NCBI GenBank assembly: GCA_946887045.1
Contig: CAMPKC010000003.1
Span: 1-64,000, forward strand
Length of the DNA stretch: 64,000 nucleotides
Reading direction: 5' to 3'
Source of the DNA: an uncultured Sphingobacteriaceae bacterium
GTDB lineage: Bacteria > Bacteroidota > Bacteroidia > Sphingobacteriales > Sphingobacteriaceae
Shown: in pieces, positions 60,518 through 64,000 of the stretch
Layout: every line of letters starts with the position of its first letter
How positions within the stretch are numbered: position 1 is the first letter of the stretch
The notes under the pieces: generated by a model
The model's database searches: none
Told to the model about the DNA's origin: nothing
The model's input: the letters and a program-made list of their open reading frames with translations, nothing else
Position numbers and translations under genes: made by a program

Positions 60518-60760
60518 ATGAAAACTCTTATTCTTTCAGCTATTGCAGCAGGTGCCTTATTTATAACAGCTTGCGGCTCAAACTCTACAAGTGACAAGAC
60601 CGAAGCAGCCGATTCAACTTCAGTTCATACAGCAGGTGTTACCTATACCTGTCCTATGCATCCTGAAGTGGTAAGTGACAAACCAGGCAAATGTCCTAAG
60701 TGCAAAATGGACTTAGTTGCAAAAGAAGAAACAGAAGACCACTCAGGTCATCAGCATTAA
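60518..60760 (+). CDS. Heavy-metal-binding domain (HMBD) lipoprotein
   Basis: The 80-residue lipoprotein (lipobox ITAC) has one HMBD unit: YTCPMHPEVVSDKPGKCPKCKMDLV (about 45-69), with C-P-M-H and C-x2-C-x-M ligands. This domain also occurs at the N-terminus of CusB-type adaptors and copper ATPases. It lies 9 bp before the cusA start and probably loads Cu(I)/Ag(I) on the pump. The end is His-rich (DHSGHQH). Confidence 0.88.
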   Translation: MKTLILSAIAAGALFITACGSNSTSDKTEAADSTSVHTAGVTYTCPMHPEVVSDKPGKCPKCKMDLVAKEETEDHSGHQH

Positions 60761-60769
60761 ACATTAACC

Positions 60770-62071
60770 ATGGTAGAGAAATTTATTGAATTTTCAATAC
60801 GAAACAGGTTCCTGGTTCTGCTAATCGCAGCAGGGATTTTTGCCTGGGGTATTTACTCTGTGAAAACAAGTAAGATTGATGCGATACCGGATTTGTCAGA
60901 GAATCAGGTAATCGTGTTCACAGAGTGGATGGGTAGAAGTCCTCAGATTATTGAAGATCAGGTAACCTATCCGCTGGTAACCAATCTCCAGGGTTTGCCC
61001 AGAGTAAAGTATGTACGTGCAAACTCCATGTTCGGAATGAGCTTCATCTTCATTATTTTTGAAGATGATGTAGATGTTTATTGGGCACGTTCAAGAGTAC
61101 TTGAAAGATTGAACTCTCTTGGTAACGCCCTGCCTCAGGGTGTTACCCCCACCATGGGACCAGATGGAACCGGCGTTGGCCACGTGCTTTGGTATACTTT
61201 GGATGCTCCCGGAATGGACCTAGGTGAACAAAGAGCGGTACAAGACTGGTATGTCAAATTCGCACTTCAAAACGTTCCCGGCGTAAGTGAAATTGCTTCA
61301 TTTGGAGGCTTTCAGAAGCAATATCAAATTAGCATAGACCCTAATAAACTTACCTATTACAAGCTGTCAGTATCGGATGTAATGCGTGCCATCAGTTCGA
61401 ATAACAATGAGGCGGGTGGACGCAAGTTTGAGATGAACGACGTGGGTTATATCATCAAAACCACGGGATATCTCAAATCCATTGAAGAAATGGGGAACTT
61501 ATCCGTCCGTACCCAAAATTCTATTCCTGTAAAAATCAGAGATGTAGCTACCGTGCAAATGGCCGGTGAAAGCCGACTTGGCATATTTGATTACAATGGA
61601 GAGGGTGAAGTGGTTGGGGGAATTGTAGTGCTTCGGTATGGAGAAAACGCTGATGAGGTTATCCAGAGAGTAAAGGCTAAGATGGTGGAGACAAGCAAAG
61701 GATTGCCGGAAGGAATGAAGTTTAATATCGTTTATGATCGCGGTGAGTTAATCGAAGAATCCATCTCTTCTATTAAAAACACACTTATTGAGGAGATGAT
61801 TGTGGTTTCTTTAATAGTTATCGCATTTCTTTTCCATTGGAGGAGTGCTGTGAGTATCATTATACAAATCCCTATCACGATCGCAGCAAGCTTCATTGTT
61901 TTAAATGCGTTCGATATTTCTTCAAATATTATGTCTCTAACAGGTATCGCCCTTGCAATCGGGGTTATTGTTGATAACGGAATAATCATGGCTGAGAACT
62001 CCTATAAACACCTTGCCGTAAGGCAGGCAGAACTAACAGAATTAAGGAAAGGAGGAAAATCCGATGTTTAA
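60770..62071 (+). CDS. cusA: CusA-type RND pump, N-terminal half
   Basis: The 433-residue product matches the first 40 percent of CusA-type Cu/Ag pumps: TM1, the periplasmic porter part (QDWYVKFALQNVPGVSEIASFGGFQKQYQI), and TM2-TM4 with GIALAIGVIVDNGIIMAENS, which has one Asp as in CusA rather than the D-D-E set of CzcA. It stops at TAA 62069 after KHLAVRQAELTELRKGGKSDV. The rest is encoded in another frame from ATG 62064, overlapping by 8 bp. Full-length CusA is about 1040 residues, so both products would be needed. Confidence 0.85.
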   Translation: MVEKFIEFSIRNRFLVLLIAAGIFAWGIYSVKTSKIDAIPDLSENQVIVFTEWMGRSPQIIEDQVTYPLVTNLQGLPRVKYVRANSMFGMSFIFIIFEDDVDVYWARSRVLERLNSLGNALPQGVTPTMGPDGTGVGHVLWYTLDAPGMDLGEQRAVQDWYVKFALQNVPGVSEIASFGGFQKQYQISIDPNKLTYYKLSVSDVMRAISSNNNEAGGRKFEMNDVGYIIKTTGYLKSIEEMGNLSVRTQNSIPVKIRDVATVQMAGESRLGIFDYNGEGEVVGGIVVLRYGENADEVIQRVKAKMVETSKGLPEGMKFNIVYDRGELIEESISSIKNTLIEEMIVVSLIVIAFLFHWRSAVSIIIQIPITIAASFIVLNAFDISSNIMSLTGIALAIGVIVDNGIIMAENSYKHLAVRQAELTELRKGGKSDV

Positions 62072-64000
62072 AAAATTTGGTCGCTACCTTGGAAGGAAAA
62101 GAAAAGACGAGGATTACGTAAGGCTTTCTAACGAAGAAAGGATAAGCATAATTGAAAAAGCTTGTAAGCAAGTTTCGCGAGGAGTATTTTACTCAACGGT
62201 AATCATTATAACCTCGTTTCTTCCGGTCTTTTTGCTAAGCGGGCAGGAAGGGAAACTTTTTCACCCACTGGCTTATACAAAGACATTCATCCTGATAATT
62301 GATGCTATTCTGGTGGTAACACTTGCACCGGTAATAATCTCCTTTTTTATGAAAGGAAGATTTCGTTCGGAACATGAAAACCCAATTAACAGATGGTTAG
62401 AAAAAAGGTATGAGCCCATTATCAGGGCTTGTATGAAGCACAGGAAAACGACCTTAGGGGTTAATATCCTTGCTCTATTGATAAGTATTCCATTGGTAAT
62501 GAGCTTAGGCAGGGAGTTTATGCCTCCCTTAGATGAGCAGTCTATTTTATTTATGCCTGTAACCTTACCTGACGTTTCCAATGCGGAGGTAAAGCGCATT
62601 CTCCAGGTCCAAGACAAACTGATTAAATCAGTGCCAGAAGTGGATAAAGTTTTGGGTAAAGCCGGAAGGGCGAATACAGCAACTGATAATTCGCCAATCA
62701 GTATGATTGAAACCATTGTGTCTTTGAAGCCTAAGAGCGAATGGCGGCCGGGTATAACGAAAAAGGATATTATCAACGAACTGGATGCTAAACTTCAAAT
62801 TCCCGGAGTGGTAAATGGCTGGACTCAGCCTATCATTAACAGGATAAATATGTTGTCTACCGGGGTTAGAACGGATGTTGGTATAAAAGTCTACGGACAG
62901 GATCTGAATAAGATAGCCTCTGTTTCTGAAGAAGTAAAAGGCCTGCTTCAAAATATAGAAGGGGTAAATGACTTATATGTTGAACCTGTTACGGGCGGCA
63001 AGTACCTTGAAATCGACATAAAACGTGAACAATTAGAGCGATATGGTTTAACAGTTGAGGATATAAACAACACAGTTGAAACTGCAATTGGCGGTGCTCC
63101 TTTTGCAACTACCGTTGAAGGTAGAAGAAGGTTTAATATTCACGTTAGGCTTGGACAAGAATACCGGAATAGCATTGACCGTATTAAACGTATTCCAATT
63201 AATTCCCCCGATGCGGGAACTATTCCTTTGTCAGCAGTAACAGATATCCGGTTTTCAGATGGACCTCCAATGATTACTTCCGAAAACGCTCTGTTGAGAG
63301 GAGCCGTGATGTTTAATGTTCGAGACAGGGATTTAGGTAGCACTGTTCAGGATGCTATTGATAAACTAAATAGCGGCCTCAAGTTACCAAACGGATATTT
63401 TATTGAATGGAGCGGGCAATATGAGAATTTGATTCGTGGTCAGAAGACTTTGCTTTACATTCTACCGATAGTATTGGTCATTATATTCCTCTCATTATAC
63501 CTGGCATTTAAGTCCGCACGAGAGGCATTTTTAAGTTTAGTTACTATTCCATTTGCGCTTATCGGCGGAGCGTATCTGATTTATTTCTGGGGTGTAAATC
63601 TGTCCGTTGCTGTAGCAGTCGGCTTTATTGCTCTTTTCGGGATAGCGGTAGAAACCGGGGTCGTAATGGTGATTTACCTGAATGATGCTATGCGTCAGTT
63701 AGTTGAATTGAAGGGAAATTCAAGTGAAACAATCACAAAAGACGATTTAAGAGAGTATGTCATCAATGGTGCAGCGAAACGCTTGAGGCCGAAGATCATG
63801 ACGGTTTGTGTAGCCCTTTTCGGCTTGATACCCGTGCTATGGTCTAATGGTGTAGGAAGTGATGTAATGCAACCCATCGTACTCCCAATGATAGGTGGAG
63901 TTTTAACTTCCTCTACGCACATTCTGCTGGTAACTCCGCTTATCTTCCTGATGTCAAAAGAATACGAATTACGAAAATTTGGAAAATTGGAGGTCTCGGA
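62064..64000 (+). CDS. cusA: CusA-type RND pump, C-terminal half (partial, runs off window)
   Basis: From ATG 62064 the open frame runs to the window end (at least 645 codons). It opens with a basic, non-hydrophobic MFKKFGRYLGRKRKDEDYVR, then FLPVFLLSGQEGKLFHPLAYTKTF, NPINRWLEKRYEP, the second porter domain (EFMPPLDEQSILFMPVTLPDVS) and the C-terminal membrane set. GGAGG (62051-62055) lies 8 nt before the ATG, so it looks like a real, translationally coupled start. The extra charged segment at the join is absent from ordinary CusA. The gene is truncated here only by the window edge. Confidence 0.85.
   Translation, partial: MFKKFGRYLGRKRKDEDYVRLSNEERISIIEKACKQVSRGVFYSTVIIITSFLPVFLLSGQEGKLFHPLAYTKTFILIIDAILVVTLAPVIISFFMKGRFRSEHENPINRWLEKRYEPIIRACMKHRKTTLGVNILALLISIPLVMSLGREFMPPLDEQSILFMPVTLPDVSNAEVKRILQVQDKLIKSVPEVDKVLGKAGRANTATDNSPISMIETIVSLKPKSEWRPGITKKDIINELDAKLQIPGVVNGWTQPIINRINMLSTGVRTDVGIKVYGQDLNKIASVSEEVKGLLQNIEGVNDLYVEPVTGGKYLEIDIKREQLERYGLTVEDINNTVETAIGGAPFATTVEGRRRFNIHVRLGQEYRNSIDRIKRIPINSPDAGTIPLSAVTDIRFSDGPPMITSENALLRGAVMFNVRDRDLGSTVQDAIDKLNSGLKLPNGYFIEWSGQYENLIRGQKTLLYILPIVLVIIFLSLYLAFKSAREAFLSLVTIPFALIGGAYLIYFWGVNLSVAVAVGFIALFGIAVETGVVMVIYLNDAMRQLVELKGNSSETITKDDLREYVINGAAKRLRPKIMTVCVALFGLIPVLWSNGVGSDVMQPIVLPMIGGVLTSSTHILLVTPLIFLMSKEYELRKFGKLEVS

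Noticed and set aside
62051..62076. Programmed +1 frameshift at GTT-TAA joining the two CusA halves
   Set aside because: GGAGG is 10 nt before the shift codon but 8 nt before ATG 62064, which suits initiation. No classical slippery site is present. It is kept only as a secondary possibility.
1..64000. Integrase, tRNA-linked attachment site, insertion sequences, rRNA or tRNA genes
   Set aside because: No tyrosine or serine recombinase, transposase or cloverleaf-like sequence was recognised, so the element's boundaries cannot be placed.

Overview
The window is Bacteroidota DNA, most likely from the Sphingobacteriales/Cytophagales side of the phylum. The basis is the Bacteroidetes-type conjugation set (TraE/DUF4134, TraF/DUF4133, TraG, TraI, TraJ, TraK, TraM, TraN, RteC), several TAnnTTTG (-7) promoter elements, many small lipoproteins, and phylum-typical families (DUF6122, DUF3347, RND-TolC fusion). 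I cannot name a genus. Most of the window looks like one integrative and conjugative element (ICE) carrying defence genes and a large metal-resistance cargo. No integrase, rRNA, tRNA, CRISPR array or insertion sequence is visible, so both element ends probably lie outside.

Region 1 (1-7617) looks like defence cargo: an LTD-fold small protein, an AbiJ-like Abi_C/HEPN protein, a tight two-gene operon of uncharacterised PD-(D/E)XK proteins, and a membrane-anchored KAP P-loop ATPase. Region 2 (7618-14287) is the mobilisation module: a noncoding leader with strong dyads that may hold oriT, a MobC-like accessory protein, a relaxase, a VirD4-type coupling protein, then a GNAT enzyme, a membrane-bound LuxR-type regulator and RteC. 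Region 3 (14296-18773) is a second accessory island: a HEPN protein, a possible GIY-YIG protein, and a CoiA-like gene broken by a frameshift and a stop codon.

Region 4 (18950-31032) is the transfer operon, in order: membrane protein, TraE, TraF, TraG (VirB4), three paralogous TraI-like secreted proteins, TraJ, TraK, TraL-like, TraM, TraN, a large cytosolic protein and a lipoprotein. Region 5 (31239-36846) holds an XRE repressor, a degenerate nucleotidyltransferase, a 512-bp noncoding stretch with extensive complementarity, two micro-genes, DUF932, a histone H1-like protein and RadC.

Region 6 (36864-64000) is metal cargo. A DtxR-family repressor sits divergently from a di-heme/Rieske/porin operon whose promoter carries a DtxR-like box. 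A CzcA-TolC fusion, CzcB and a Fur-family regulator follow, then a Zn/Cd P-type ATPase preceded by a candidate Fur-family operator and a CxxC micro-peptide. The rest handles copper or silver: DUF305 proteins, a Met/His-repeat membrane protein, a multicopper oxidase with a CopB-like tail, a Csp-like copper store, DUF3347, haem-binding and HMA proteins, a YncE-like propeller, and a CusA pump encoded as two overlapping genes that runs off the window. Together the cargo would export Zn/Co/Cd and Cu/Ag, oxidise and buffer periplasmic copper, and control this by metal sensors.

The most notable items are the PD-(D/E)XK gene pair, the structured noncoding stretch before 33347, the split CusA, the promoter-operator pairs at the metal genes, and the signal-peptide-like junction inside the CzcA-TolC fusion.
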